Shown here: piece by piece, positions 1 to 12,484 of the stretch
Layout of the letters: every line of letters starts with the position of its first letter
Numbering within the stretch: the stretch's first letter is position 1
From: Mustela lutreola
Lineage: Eukaryota; Chordata; Mammalia; Carnivora; Mustelidae
DNA length: 64,000 nt
NCBI RefSeq assembly: GCF_030435805.1
Contig: NC_081293.1
Coordinates: forward strand, 8,554,501-8,618,500
Direction: 5' to 3'
The notes under the pieces: generated by a model
What the model was told of the DNA's origin: nothing
Database searches by the model: none
Seen by the model: only the letters and a program-made list of their open reading frames with translations
Position numbers and translations under genes: made by a program

Positions 1-1449
1 TGCCCCTGCTCCCTAGGGGTTCTTTTCTTTACTCTAGCTGGCTCAAGCTCTGTTGGTACTTTTGCTCCTACAACTGGACTTAAACATCCTTTCCTTCTTT
101 TGCTCCAGTTCTGAATAAAGCCTCCTCGTCACAAATCCTCCTCTAAGGGACACCCCACAATAATTCTCTTTGCCTTGCTTGTCTTCAACAGTCCCCCCGA
201 ATGGTCTGTGATAGACACCAAAGGCTCAGACCTGTAACTCTGGCTCTGATTCTACTAGTTTCCAGATCCCTCTCCTCCTCAGCTTTCAAAGTGCTTCCAG
301 TCCTAAGTTTAACTGACACTTTTAGAAGTCTGGCATCTAAAGCAGAATGAATCATCTTTCATTCTGTTCCCCCTAAACTGTTTTCCTCCAGATGCCCCAA
401 TCTTTGCACATCACTCAACTACTCAATTCAGAAAACATGGTGTCCATCTAATTCCTCCATTTCAAGATGATGACCCAATCTTCTCAAGGCTTCCTTTATG
501 AATGCCCCGTTCAGTGGTATCACCTTAGCTGAGGGCCTGTCCCCCAACAGGCGAACTTCTGAAGTGGTCTAAGTGGGATCTAACCTCTCGGGTTTCCTCT
601 GCAAGGTACTGCCCGTTTTATCTGCTGAGACTCTTCGGCCAACAGCAGCTCAGGATCTCAGTGGCTCCTGCTGAGATCTTGAAAACCAATTTCCATGGTC
701 AAGAAACTGGGTGGGGCAAATAGTAGGATGAGGCAGTTTTCTCCCAGGTTATAAGGAGAAGGGCCACAGTTTCCCACCCTCGGAGTACACACGGAGCACG
801 GGTCTATACCAGCGGATCTGATAGCAGCACACTTTTGCCCCGAAGGAACGCTGGCAGTACCTGGAGACAGGCTGAGCTGTGGCAGGAGCCAGGGGTGCCC
901 CACACTCTGGGATGCACAGGGCAGCCTCCCACAACAGAGAACGGTCTGGCCTCAGAGGTCGACAGCGCCCAAATTGAGAACCCCTGGTCTAGCACTTAGG
1001 AAAGGAGGAGTCAAAGCCATGTAAGCCCAAGGCAAGTCTGGTGAAAGGATCTTGGAAGAAAGGAGAGAGCATCTTAACCGCTGCCAGAGAAGATCATTAT
1101 GATTACTCAAGTCTTCTTGGCACTGGAAAGAAAGAAGGCTGGGAAAGAAGGCCCTATTTGCATTGGAAAAAATGCATTTCTGTACTGATGAGTAATAACG
1201 TTATGAATGCTTGTGTTTTAGTAGACAAAGGGTTGTTCTCTGGGACTGTGGATAACCCTGTTGGAGCAACTCTCACTGTTGCAGGAACAAGTATGGACAT
1301 AACCACGACACGTGATAGAGACTCGTCATTTTAACTCACTCCATCAAACTGCGAACTTACCACACAAGCAGTCTTAGAATAATTATTTCTTAAACTAGTG
1401 CTGTATATTGCTACGCTATACCTTGGTGCACACAGCTCCCTTGGCCTAT

Positions 1450-1750
1450 AATCTCCAACCCTCTGCTGCTTTCCCTAAACCTAAGCCATCCCTTCTTTTG
1501 ACGCTCAGTTCCAGCCCCTCCTTCTATAAGCACATCTGTCCATGCTATTTATGTAACACTGGGAATAAATCAAATCTTCTATAGCCTTAATGGCACTTCT
1601 TAACACATATACCTTGTCTCTCCAACTAAAAATGTAATTTCCCTGAGGTCAAAGACCGTGTTGTAAACATACAGACCCCCAACATTAATCAGAGTACTTT
1701 GCACAAAGACACCCCACCCCCTCCTCCTGGAGTTACTAGTAATGGACTCT
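1450..1750 (+). repeat. L2 3' region
   Basis: Resembles an L2 3' end: aaaaatgtaatttccctgag followed by gagtactttgcacaaag. Confidence 0.5.
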
Positions 1751-1764
1751 GCGCGTATTAACAG

Positions 1765-1960
1765 TGAGCGTTTACTGAGTACTTACTAAGCACCAAGGGC
1801 CGTTTTAAGCACTTAACATCTAACATCGCCCTAATACTACTGTCCTCCCCACTTTGCAGGAAAAGAAAGAGAAGCAGAACCTCAAGAACCTGTCTTGAGG
1901 TTGTCCCGCTATGAGGCAGTGGAGAGGTGCTCTGACTCCAGGGCTTGGATTTATGGCAGG
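1765..1960 (-). repeat. MIR
   Basis: Order of motifs matches antisense MIR: gtttactgagtacttactaa, gcacttaacat, then ccactttgcagg. Confidence 0.65.
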
Positions 1961-2166
1961 TGAATAATTTCTGCTTATGCACGTACTCAGCTCTCACTGC
2001 CCAGATGCCACAGATGTCCAAAAAAGTGCTGTCGGTTTTCTTGAATAACAAAAAGCTGAACAAGATATGTATCTAGTTTAGCAGTTCCAACAACTCAAAG
2101 TCCTTTACAGGATTAACCTAACAAGGAAGTATCGTATCAAGAATATTTTTCAAGAATGACCTTTTG

Positions 2167-2366
2167 CGGGGCACCTGGGTGGCTCAGTGGGTTAGTCTCT
2201 GCCTTCAGCTCAGGTCATGATCCCAGGGTCCTGGGATCGAGACCTGCATAGGGCTCTCTGCTCAGTGGAGAGCTTGCTTTTCCCTCTTTCTGCCTGCCTC
2301 TCTGCCTACTTGTGATCTCTGTCGGTCAAATAAATAAAATAAAAATCCTTAAAAAAAAAAAAAAAA
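2167..2366 (+). mobile_element. CAN SINE
   Basis: Full-length tRNA-derived carnivoran SINE with poly(A), flanked by the 14-bp target duplication agaatgaccttttg (2153-2166 and 2367-2380), still identical. Confidence 0.95.
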
Positions 2367-2725
2367 AGAATGACCTTTTGTGAAGTATCAAGTTGCCTAA
2401 AATATTTTGGAACCACGGGGTGACCAAGTCAATTCCCTACAAATTGGGTTGTCCAAACATAAGGGACAGGTTTGTTCTGATGTATTTGCAGGGACAACAA
2501 AGTCCTTCTGAGAAGGCAAGCGTGGCTGAGTGTCCATGCTGTGACCTTACTGTTGGATGTCAAGGGCACATTGAACACTCACCACCTCCCAGTTCCTCAT
2601 TGGTGAGATGAAGCCACTACTACCTGTCCAATAGGAAAGAGGGCATTGGGTGCAGGATATAAAATGCTCTCCCTGGCCTACTGTAAATTCTCACTAAATT
2701 CTGCCTTTCCATTTATCTTTTTCTT

Positions 2726-2884
2726 TTAAAAATTTTTATTTGAGAAAGAGTGAGAGACAGCACCACTCGGGGAGAGGGAGAAGCAGACCCACAGCTAAGC
2801 AGGGAGCCCAGGCAGGACTTGATCCCAGGATCATGACCTGAGCGGAAGGCAGACAGTTAACCTATTGAGCTACCCAGGCGCCCC
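2726..2884 (-). mobile_element. CAN SINE
   Basis: Minus-oriented copy ending gagctacccaggcgcccc. Weak flanking repeat (tttatcttt / tttgatcttt). Confidence 0.9.
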
Positions 2885-3381
2885 TTTGATCTTTGAGAGG
2901 GACCAAAACTGGCCCTACTTCGCAATTCTCTACCCTCCATGCCACCTGCTATGACAGCAATAAACCGAGATCATAGATGATTCTCTACCACCAAAGCTCA
3001 AAACCTTCCAAGGCTCTGGACAATCCAAAGGATAAACGCCAGCATTCCTTAAAATGCCCCCCTTTTGTTACAGTGTTTTTCCCAATTCTCTTCTCCTAAA
3101 ATCTAAACCCAGCTCCCAAAGAGCCTCTTTCTCCCCTAATGGTCCTGATCATTGCTCCCTCCTCCGAACCCACAGGCAGACTGTGGACCCCTGGGATTTG
3201 TATGTCTTCATAACAGCAGATTTGTTGGATACAGTTCTAACTTCTCCACTAAAAGAGAAATTTCTAAAAGCTAAGTGTTCAGGGTCTTTAGTGTATCTGC
3301 CATGGGACATGATGCCTCACGCATGGCAATAATAAAAGCTAACATTAAATGACATCTGATTCTACACCAGGTACTATTTTA

Positions 3382-3570
3382 TTAATTAATTAATTTATTT
3401 GACAGAGAGAGAGAGAGATCACAAGTAGGCAGAGAGGCAGGCAGAGAGAGAGGGGGAAGCAGGCTCCCCTGCTGAGCAGAGAGCCTGATGCGGGGCTCGA
3501 TCCCAGGACTCTGAGATCATGACCTGAGCCGAAGGCAGAGGCTTCATCCACTAAGCCACCCAGGCGCCCC
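3382..3570 (-). mobile_element. CAN SINE (first of a pair)
   Basis: Minus-oriented copy inserted in an old MIR. Its target site is shared with the next SINE. Confidence 0.93.
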
Positions 3571-3590
3571 ATACATCAGGCACTATTTCT

Positions 3591-3785
3591 TTTTTTTTTA
3601 AAGATTTTATTTATTTATTTGACAGAGAGAGATCACAAGTAGGCAGAGAGGCAGGCAGAGAGAGAGGAAGGGAAGCAGGCCCCCTGCTGAGCAGAGAGCC
3701 CAATGCGGGACTCGATCCCAGGACCCTGAGATCATGACCTGAGCCGAAGGCAGCAGCTTAACCCACTGAGCCACCCAGGCGCCCC
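3591..3785 (-). mobile_element. CAN SINE (second of a pair)
   Basis: Minus-oriented copy separated from the previous one by a single copy of the target sequence (caggcactattt at 3577). Confidence 0.93.
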
Positions 3786-4104
3786 GAGGCACTATTTTAA
3801 AGGCTTCACATCCCCCTATGGTTAGATGCTATTATTCTCCCCCATTTTATAGATCAAGAAACTAAGATCCACAGAGGTAACCTGTCCAAGATTATACTGC
3901 TACGAAGTGACACAGCCTGTGCTCAAACCCATGCAATCTGGCTGCAAAACCACATTCTTAACCACGGTGCTAGAGTCACCATCCCATCAATCACATTAGC
4001 TAATTAATGTAAATGAGCTTTAAAAAATATGAAAGACAATAAACCCCAATAAATCCAAACAAAATCCAAAGAAATCCAAACAAAGTCCAAAACAAATCCA
4101 AACG

Positions 4105-4575
4105 AAATAGGTCTCCACTACCTCTAAGGGAGGGAGGCAGTAGTGCATGAAATTTAGCATCAGACTGGAATTGGAACACCAGCTCTTACCACTTTCTAGC
4201 TGAGTGACCCTGAGCAAGTCACATGATGTTTTTTTCAGCATCGGCCTCTGTAGCCAACAGATTAAACTACCACTGTGTGGGATGGTTCATAAGAATTAAG
4301 TAAGATCAGGGGTGCCTGGGTGGCCCAGCTGGCTAAAAGTCTGCCTTTGGCTCAGGTCATGATCCCAGGGTCCTGGGTTTGAGCCAGGCATCAGGCTCCC
4401 TGCTGAGCCTGCTAAGCTCCCTTTTCCCTTTGCCCCCAGCCCCGCTTGTGCTCTTTCGCTCACTCTCCAATAAATAAATAAAGTCTTGAGAAAAAAAAAG
4501 AATCAAATGAGATGACACAGGTAGAGCCAAGAACAAGTCTGCCACACAGTATGTGGTCAATGAAGGCTGACTCTA
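4105..4575 (+). repeat. MIR interrupted by a SINE
   Basis: Sense motifs ctagctgagtgaccctgagc (4197) and, after the SINE, ccacacagtatgtggtcaat. Confidence 0.75.
4309..4497 (+). mobile_element. CAN SINE
   Basis: Plus-oriented, shorter CT region. It interrupts a MIR. Diverged target duplication aagaattaagtaagat (4291) and aagaatcaaatgagat (4498). Confidence 0.9.
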
Positions 4576-5718
4576 AAAGGAGAGTCAAACTGCAAAGCCC
4601 TGGGAATTTTCTTTACTAAACTGTTAAAACAAGTATAAAATAGTACTCACAGTGTCATAAAGGCTTATATCTTTGCAGCAATATCCCAATATGACTTTAG
4701 TAATTTTCTTAATACCCCAAGCCCGTAAAACAATCAAATAACATTAACTACTCCTAATTAAGCAAACAAGAGTTCTGCCTCTGGGCATAACACTCACTGA
4801 AGGAGCACTCTGAAGAGCCTTTAAAGCAAATGGGAAGAATGAAAACGTTTACAATGAAGCAGAAGTCAAGATGACTACGAAGTGCCCCAATCCAAATGTG
4901 TGTGGGTTTTCTGGAAAGCATGCCCTAGGACAAAAAGCTGGATAGTGGGAATGCTTAATGTGATGAGAAAACCCTGACGAAGTATCAAAGAATCTACAGT
5001 TTGGGCCAGTCCACAGAGCAGAATTGGGTACAACAGGTGGAATGGTAACCCTGGGAAGCAGGTTTCAGCTCAAGTTCAAGGCAGCGGGGCGGGAATGGGC
5101 ACCCCTGAACCGCGCAGAGCTCACCCATGGAAGATGCTGGGGCTCCAGTAATGAGATAAAGGGCAGAGGGAATTCTTTAACTGGTCGCTAAGTCTGACTA
5201 ACTCCGAGGTCCCTTCCTAATGTTGGAGATGGGCCGCACAAGACAGGGAAACGCTCTGCTCAGAAAGAGACCGTGACTGTATTTTAACCATCTTTTCAGT
5301 TAAAATTGGGAGTGGGGGTGAAATGTAATAATTGGGGAAACGTGGCAATAGGGAGGTAACATCTCTGCAAAATGCCCCTAAAGATCCTAAACTCCGAGGC
5401 TCCCAGGGCCTAGTGGCTCCGATTCCACTCATGGTGCGTGCTCCCGCAAAGAAGCTTCTAGAATAGCTCCCAGCCCCTTTCTCACTAGCTGCTATTGTCA
5501 GCCCTCCTAAGAGAAGCGGAGGCCGGCTCCGCCAGAGGCCTGGAGGGAGATGGGAGTCGCGATCAGCCCCGGGTGAAGGGTCTGAGACCGATCCGGCGTA
5601 GAGGAGGCTCCCACCCGGGACGTGCAGCGGGCTCCCCGGTCCCGTTATATGAGAAGCCCCCGCCGCCAGTGCCAAGGTCGTCCCCGACTCCTGGGACGCC
5701 CGGCGCCAGCGCACTCAC

Positions 5719-5760
5719 CAGCGCGCTGCCACGCAGTAGCCGAGCAGCCGCTCGCTCCAT
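5719..5760 (-). CDS. ACADSB: ACADSB first coding exon (partial gene)
   Basis: This is the first coding exon of short/branched-chain acyl-CoA dehydrogenase, the mitochondrial FAD enzyme that oxidises 2-methylbutyryl-CoA in isoleucine breakdown. Only 14 codons are coding here, reading MERAAARLLRGSAL, close to the start of the human protein (MEGLAVRLLRGS as I recall it) and typical of a basic mitochondrial targeting sequence. The start is the ATG at 5760-5758. A good donor (CTG|GTGAGTGC) follows at 5718. The rest of the gene lies beyond the left edge: I found no second exon in 1-5718. The identity is supported by the position, head to head with IKZF5 as in other mammals. The exon alone is too short to be certain. 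Confidence 0.82.
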
Positions 5761-6009
5761 GGGTGCTGCAGACCAAGTCGCTGTGCCAAGCCCAATAAGT
5801 CCCTGCTCAGTGCCTCCCGGCCCGGCGGCAGCGCTTTGGGGCGGAGCCAGGGCCTCGTCTCCGCCCCCGCCCCAGCACACCTATCTGGCCCCGCCCCCTC
5901 GCGCCTACGGAACTCCAAGAGAGACATACAGGTCCCCTCTTCGCCTTTGCCCTGCGCACTGTTCACGCGAGACTTGGACAGGGCAGTGGGGCGGGAAGAG
6001 AATCGGAGA

Positions 6010-6133
6010 CACAACAAACATGGCGGCGGCAGCGGCTGCGACGGTGACGAAGACAGCGGCGGCGGCGGCGGCGGTGGCGACGGCAGCGGCGTTAAACAAG
6101 GCAGTGGGAGTTACTCGGTGCTGTGGTCAGGTG
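6010..6133 (+). other. IKZF5: IKZF5 non-coding first exon (3' part)
   Basis: This GC-triplet-rich segment ends at a strong donor (CAGGTG|GTAAGTAG, intron from 6134) and lies in the CpG island on the IKZF5 strand. It is inferred to be the 5' UTR exon joined to the acceptor at 15124. The 5' limit given is only nominal. It carries GCG/GCA triplet runs and an ATG in strong context at 6020. Confidence 0.65.
6016..6027 (+). promoter_or_regulatory. YY1 / TISU-like element
   Basis: The sequence AAACATGGCGGC matches the TISU consensus SAASATGGCGGC at 11 of 12 positions and contains the YY1 core ATGGCGGC. In housekeeping genes such elements lie just downstream of the transcription start and may serve both as a YY1 site and as a start codon in a very short leader. 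Confidence 0.6.
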
Positions 6134-9100
6134 GTAAGTAGCAGGCTTCCGGCTCGGACGGCGGCGACACAGCTGAGCAGGACGGTTAAGGAGAAGCGGC
6201 TGCAGGCGAGAGCCGGGTTCGCGGCGGGCCGGCTGACCCCACCCAGGAGTCAGTCTCAGCCGAGGGTTGGGCGTGGTCGGTCGGTGGGCAGGGTCACGAC
6301 CCGGGACGTTCCTGGCCCGAGTGCGGAATGTGTGGTCCTTCGGTTCTGGGAGCCCCGAGGGAGCAGCTCCTGTGGGCAGGGGCTGGAGACTCCTGGGTAG
6401 GGACCTGCTTCTCGCTCTGACAGGTGGTCGTGTGGGGGTCGCCCCGAGGTTTGCGTCTTCACCGGGTCCCACCTCCTGGGGCTCAGCGGAGGCGCGGGTC
6501 TCCTGGGTGCTCCGAGTTCTGATGAGGATGCTGCCCAGACGCCAGTCCTGGGCTGTTCCTTGGGAGGACTTTTAAAACCTCTTGTCTGTTACCTAGTGGT
6601 CCAGCTTGGGTTAGTTTCTACTGTTTGTGCCCTCTAATTCTGCGGAGATGTGAGGTTTGGGGAGGGCTTTGCAGCAAAGACCTCTTCGGGTTCATACAGG
6701 TTTAAGTTTGTCAGTAAACTGTAGTGCAGGTAGCCAAGCCGTGCACCTATGAAGTGCTCTTCTAACTGAATTTGAATCGAAGTTAAACCGGTTCCAGCTA
6801 CCACTACCAACCACGTGGCCCATTTAGTGTCCCCTTAATGTGCTGTTCAGAACCCTAATGAAGAGAGACAAGCGGGAGAAGAAATAAAGGCACTTTAAAT
6901 TGTGAGACCTAAGGAAATTCAGGTTAGAAGAAACAAAACTTATTTAGAACAAAATTTTAAACGTCTGGATTAATGGTATTAAAATTCCATTTAATTTTAA
7001 TTGATGAGGTGCCTTCACAGATAAAGTTTATCATTGGGAAATCGTAACAGGGAATTGAGATGTTTGGTATTTTTTTGCCCCTCCGGGTTCAAACTGTTTC
7101 CCAGAAAACCCTGTGTTTGAGGCTGTGATAGAGACCATAATAAGGATGAGAATCAAATGTTCCCTTGCTGGGGGTGCCTGGAGGTTTTCTTTTTAACCCT
7201 TTCCCATGAATGTTTTCCTGCAAGGCTAGTGCATTGCCTAGCAGTACCAAGCCTAACCCTTTAAGTGTACAGCACTGAGCACAAATGAAATTAATAACTT
7301 AAATTTAAGAAGGACATTAAGAGTTTGCCAAATATGAAATCGTTAGAAATCCACGGAGGCGGTGGGGAGTCATAATAGTGCATGTTTTTCTTTGGTGATT
7401 CTTTGGAGCTTTTGTTGACAGGAACCTGTTGCTTTGTTCTTTGATTATCTGTTAGATTAGTTTTCTTTTCTGGTAATGGTAAAATTGGCAGAAGTTATTT
7501 TCTTATTAAACCTGTAGATGCTAATTAACTTTCTCATAAAGGTTTTGATCTGTGGTGTGCTTTTCTTTGCAGACCTCTGTATGGCTTTTCAATTTTAGTT
7601 GAAATTCTCTCCATGGCCTTTTGGAGTCCCTTGGTGTGTCTCCAGAGTAAATTTCGATTACTCTACATTTCATCAATGTTGGAGTGGCAAGAAAAAGGAG
7701 GAACTGATTTGGGGTGAAAAGGTTAGAGTGTGTAGCTCCTGTTTTGGATATCTCCTGACTATATGTTTTACTTTTATGTTATGTTTTTTGATTTCTCAAA
7801 GCTTCATAATGTTCCTTTTTGCATTCAAGGAATTTTTTTTTTTTTTTTTGGACAGTTCTATAATCAGAGGAAATGTGTTCTCATTGTCTTTGAAGGTCTG
7901 TGTTAACTCTCTATACTAATCAGTCCTCATTTGTCAGGCTTCTTCATTGATGTGTATTCTATGGCAGAGTAAATCTTTCAGTAGCTATAATTATTGGGCT
8001 ATTAAAATAAGCATATCTATTGAACTGTAGTCACTTTATTTATGAAGGCCTACCTAACCGCCAAATTAAGCTATTGTATCAATAAGTTAATTGCTAAGTA
8101 TTCTACCTTATGGTTAGTAACCCCCAAATGGTAGGCGAATAAAATAGATCTTTCTATTCCCTAATCACGTTCTCAAAATTCTCCCATAGCTTTTAAAAAA
8201 GATAGACTTTGGGAAGAAGGTAGATTAGAGAGATTCATCTGGTTCTTATGTCACTGCTCTTTTGTAGTTTTGGCTGCCTTCCAATTCACATCATGATGCC
8301 TGTTTTGTTAGTTCTTGGTTGAGAGGGTGTGTGTTTATGTGTGTCAATAACTTCCTATTTATAATGTGAGACTGAAGAACTAATATCAGAAGACTTCATG
8401 CAAATAAATCCTTTATCAGAAACCAAGGAAAGTCAGAGAATAGTTTTAAGTGAGTGGTTTAAAGGTGAAGAGGTTTTCATGTTCTTCTGGGATACCGAAG
8501 CTTCTTTTCTTCTTTTTTTTTTTTCGAAGCTTATTTTCTTAAATATTTCTTTCCTTCACTAGTGTGTGTAGCACCTGGTTGTTTTGTAAGAACCTTATTT
8601 TTGAGCCTTGAATGGATAATTTGGGAGAAACTGTTGGCATGAAAATAGTTCAGGTACATTCTACCCAGTTTATGCACACATGTACCTATACCTCCTGGAA
8701 TCCCATACTAGACCCAGCTCAGAGTAATCACAGGGAGGACTCAAACAGTTTGCCATATCATAAGGAATGATAATCATATGGTATGGGAATAATTCTTCTC
8801 TGGTTGATGTAATTAGATAATCAGTTAGTGGAAAAAGTAGATCAGGCTAGGAATACACCACCCAAATCTGTAATAAATTGGAGAACTCAAATATGTTCCT
8901 TTTTCTGAAGACATGATCTTACATATTAAAATTTGTGTAAGTTTCTTTTGGCTCCAAGATATTGGATTCATGGCTCATGGAAAAGATACCTTCAGTAAAA
9001 ACAGTTTGCTGATGTCCTAAAGTAGATTTTTATGGTATGTTTGCAAAGGTTTTTAAATTTATCCATGTCTTGGGGCCATTTTTGGATTTCAGTTTTGTGG

Positions 9101-10508
9101 AGTTCTTAGATTAAACTTTCAGTCAGAGACTGATGATTATTTTATTAAAGACAGGAAGATGTCTTGGCTATAAAGCCTTTATTTTCTTTTGATACTGGGA
9201 AGTCTTCTGTAGTTTCACAGTTATTGCTATTTTCCTGTTTACTGTCGCTTAGAAATAGTGACTTGAGATGAACAAAGCAGGATTTTGAACCAAAGGCTCC
9301 ATGCACTTTAGGCAAAGGCCTGTCCTTCGCGGTGGGAGGAGGGGGGGGTTGAGAGAGAGAGATGTGACAAAGGTCAAGTGAGCGCAAAAAGTGCTTAGGA
9401 ACGGAGTGACACTTAATTTTTAAGTCATTGCAGAATGTCTGAGGTTGAAAACCATATCAGTATATTTTAAAACTCTTTAAGAAGAGATTTTTTTTTCATT
9501 TTTACAATGTAATCTTCCCTTTTTCATTGGCATTCTTTGTTTTGTTTTGTTTTTTAAGTCCATCATGCCTTATGATTGAAAATCAGCACACAATTTATGG
9601 CAGAGAATGCAGTGAAATTTATAATGTGACAATGTGATAATAGCCAAGATTGTCAAAATATGCCAGCCATCCTCTGTAATTAGGCTCATTTGTGTTCTTA
9701 AAACTTGAGATGCATGTATAAAAATACCATGTTCTGCTTGCTTACTGGCAATCTCATGCATTTTTTCTGCACGATCACATGTTCTCCTGTAGCAGTGTTA
9801 GGCTTTCTAATCAGGAATTGGTAGGATTTATCTTGCTTATTGAAACCTATCAAAGTGGAAACATCCCAAATATCAGCATTTCTTTCTTAATTATAACTTT
9901 TATAGTTAGGACACAGACAATCTATAGGGCCTTACTGGTCCTCATACTTTTTATTTCTTTTTTCCTTTTATTGTGGGGGCCTCTTCCTCTAGTACTATAT
10001 TGAGTAGCTGTAGAAATAGTAATCATATGGTCTTATCCTTGATTCTAAAGGGAAGGCAACTAAATTTTCTCCATTAATTGGTGTAGGTTTTTGGAAGATA
10101 TCCTTTATCAGCTTGAGGAAGTTTCAATGTTCCAAATTTGAATAAATGATTACTGTGATTTTCTTGCCCCTAGTGTGGTCTTTGGCACTCAGATGTCAAT
10201 CTGATTGTTTTTCTTATGTGGGTAAACTGTCTTTTTTTCTCTAGGAAGTTTTATATTCTCTTTGTCTTCTTTGAGGTTTTAAAATTTCAAATGTGTCTAA
10301 GTGTTGTTTTAGTATCATATACTATTTTGCACTCTATGATCCTTTTCCATCTGAAAGGAATCTTTAATTTTGGAAATTTCTTGATTGCTATTTTTTTTTT
10401 TTAAATATTTCTCTTTGTTTACATTTCTGTGTTTCTGAAACTCATTTTAGAACTCTATCTGCTATATATCTTACCTTTTTCTCTTTTTTTAAAGAATTCT
10501 GATTTACT

Positions 10509-10707
10509 GGGGCACCTGGGTGGCTCAGTGGGTTAAGCCTCTGCCTTCAGCTCAGTTTGTGATCTCAGGGTCCTGGGATCGAGCCCCGTATTGGACTTTC
10601 TGCTCAGCGGGGAGTCAATTTCCCCCTCTCTCTCTTTGCCTGCCTCTTTGCCTACTTGTGATCTCTCTCTCTCTCTCTCAATAAATAAATAAAATCTTAA
10701 AAAGAAA
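10509..10707 (+). mobile_element. CAN SINE
   Basis: Target duplication aaagaattctgatttact (10491-10508) and a one-mismatch copy at 10708-10725. Confidence 0.95.
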
Positions 10708-10740
10708 AAAGAATTCTCATTTACTTTATTTTACTTTTTA

Positions 10741-10925
10741 AAAGAGATTTTATTTATTTATTCATCAGGGAGAGAAAGAGAGAACAAGCAGGGGGAGTGC
10801 CAGGCAGAGGGAGAAGGATGCTCCTTGTGAGCAAGGAGCCCCATGTGGGACTCAGTCCCAGAACCCTGGGATCATGACCTGAGCTAAAGGCAGCCGCTTA
10901 ACCCACTGAGCAACCCAGGCACCCC
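10741..10925 (-). mobile_element. CAN SINE
   Basis: Minus-oriented copy a few bases after the previous SINE, ending gagcaacccaggcacccc. Confidence 0.9.
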
Positions 10926-11095
10926 TATTTCTTACCTTTTAATGTGTATATTTTACATTGTTTTCCACTTGTGTGTGTTTTGTTGTCCTTTCCTTTTCCT
11001 TTTATTGAGATACAGTGTTACCACAGATTATTGTAGATATCATTCTTCATAATCTGACTGGCTCACTTTTTCCCCTCAACCAGAGGGCAATTTTT

Positions 11096-11276
11096 TTTTT
11101 TTAAGATTTTATTTATTTATTCGACAGAGAGAGAGAGACAGTGAGAGGGGGAATACAAGCAGGGGGAGTGTGGGAGAGAGAAGGAGTGGGAGAGGGAGAA
11201 CCAGGCTGGATCTTAGGTCCCTGGGATCATTACCGAGTGGAATCAGAGGCTTAACAACTGAGCCAACCAGGTGCCA
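11096..11276 (-). mobile_element. CAN SINE, diverged
   Basis: Target duplication ccagagggcaattttt (11080) and ccagagggcaaatttt (11277). The body is shortened around the CT region. Confidence 0.88.
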
Positions 11277-12484
11277 CCAGAGGGCAAATTTTAAAGGACA
11301 AATGAATAGAATCAACAGTAGTCACAGAACAAATAGTAATACACTGATTAGAAAGCAGAGAGAACCAATTCAGATAAGCCAGGTAAGATGAGAAAAAGCA
11401 ACTGAAACAAATTTGTTCAGAAACCAACAGTAATCCTTAAAATTAAGAAAGTTGAGCCAGACCAAAGCAAGTGATTTAAGTAGAGAGCCTAAAAGAGTAA
11501 AGTAAGTATGAGTTTGGGCGATTGCAGTTTGGACTCTGTGGATTACTGAGACAAAGGTAAACTATGTTCGTTTCATTCTAACCAAAGAATGGATTTAAAG
11601 GAGAGCTGAGCATGCTCAGTTGATGAGGTGATTGATAGAAAAAGGGAAAAATACTGAATCTGGGACAGAGGAATGTTTTGACCTGAGGTATAACCATTTT
11701 TTGCTGCAAAAATAGCAGAGAACATGTCATATGCTACAGGTGTTGGGGGATAGTTTACATATAGATACTGTAAAGCTTACAGCAGCACTGCCAGTGATAA
11801 TATTATTCTGGTTTACAAAATAAGAAACTATAGCTGAGAGAAGCTTCTGTTCAGAGTCTTCAAGCTAGTAAGTTTGGGCTAATACTGTAATACTCTGTTC
11901 ATCCAACTGAAAACTGAAAAGTGGTAGTGGTAATAATAATGCCTTTTAAATCCCCCTCGACATCTGCTCAGAAGGGTAGAAAAGAACTTTTCACAAATGT
12001 TGCATTAAGAACAATGATAATTTTGTCACCTGCACGTTCTTATTTGGATACATATGTTCAAAATAAAGAACAAGTTAACTGTGAAGAGAGAGGAAGACAA
12101 GAAATACAGAAATTAAATAAATCAGTCCGGGGCCAGTAAACAAGGGAAACCAAAAACAGCCCTATATCCTTCATTAGTTCCTGAAATAAGTCACTGCACT
12201 GTTGTGTAGTACGCCTCTCTCTATGAGGAACAGCACTCACCATATCACAGTCAAGGGTTAGTCTGTATCTAGTAGAGTGCTAGTTAAGTTAGTTAAAAAC
12301 AGAAGTTTGGGTCTTAAAACATCAGTCAAGCTACGGTCAGTTGGGAAATGTGCCGTCACTGAAGCCCTCTCATTTCTCAACTCCACAGTTCTTTCTTTGG
12401 AAAACAGGCTGAAAAGTACTCTGAGTGGTCCAGACATTCTCAAAGAAGAAAAGCTTAACTGGTGGACTTAATTGACTGAGATAT

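Larger units (their letters stand above)
3300..3990 (-). repeat. MIR interrupted by two SINEs
   Basis: The MIR runs 3300-3381, 3571-3590 and 3786-3990 with motifs ccattttatagatcaagaaa and aaccacggtgctag. Confidence 0.7.
1..5718 (-). other. ACADSB: ACADSB intron 1 (part)
   Basis: Intronic sequence between ACADSB exon 1 and exons outside the window. It holds five CAN SINEs, several MIR and L2 fragments and a possible MER5-type remnant near 920-1000. The first 650 bases contain nothing I recognise. No conserved exon was seen on either strand. Confidence 0.7.
5480..6500. promoter_or_regulatory. CpG-rich bidirectional promoter of ACADSB and IKZF5
   Basis: This stretch is GC-rich and full of CpG, in contrast to the AT-rich flanks. 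It contains several GC boxes (for example gggcggagcc near 5837, ccccgccccc near 5888, ggggcgggaa near 5990). The ACADSB start codon (5760, minus) and the IKZF5 non-coding exon (around 6020-6133, plus) face away from each other about 260 bases apart, so the two genes probably share this promoter. Exact transcription starts cannot be read from sequence alone. Confidence 0.8.

Noticed and set aside
5217-5714. Minus-strand frame of 165 codons after ACADSB exon 1
   Set aside because: It lies in intron 1 beyond a good donor and resembles no protein.
5495-6400. Open frame of 301 codons across the ACADSB/IKZF5 promoter
   Set aside because: GC-rich chance frame that crosses the exon 1 donor at 6134. 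Only the part from 6020 to 6133 is discussed, as a possible uORF.
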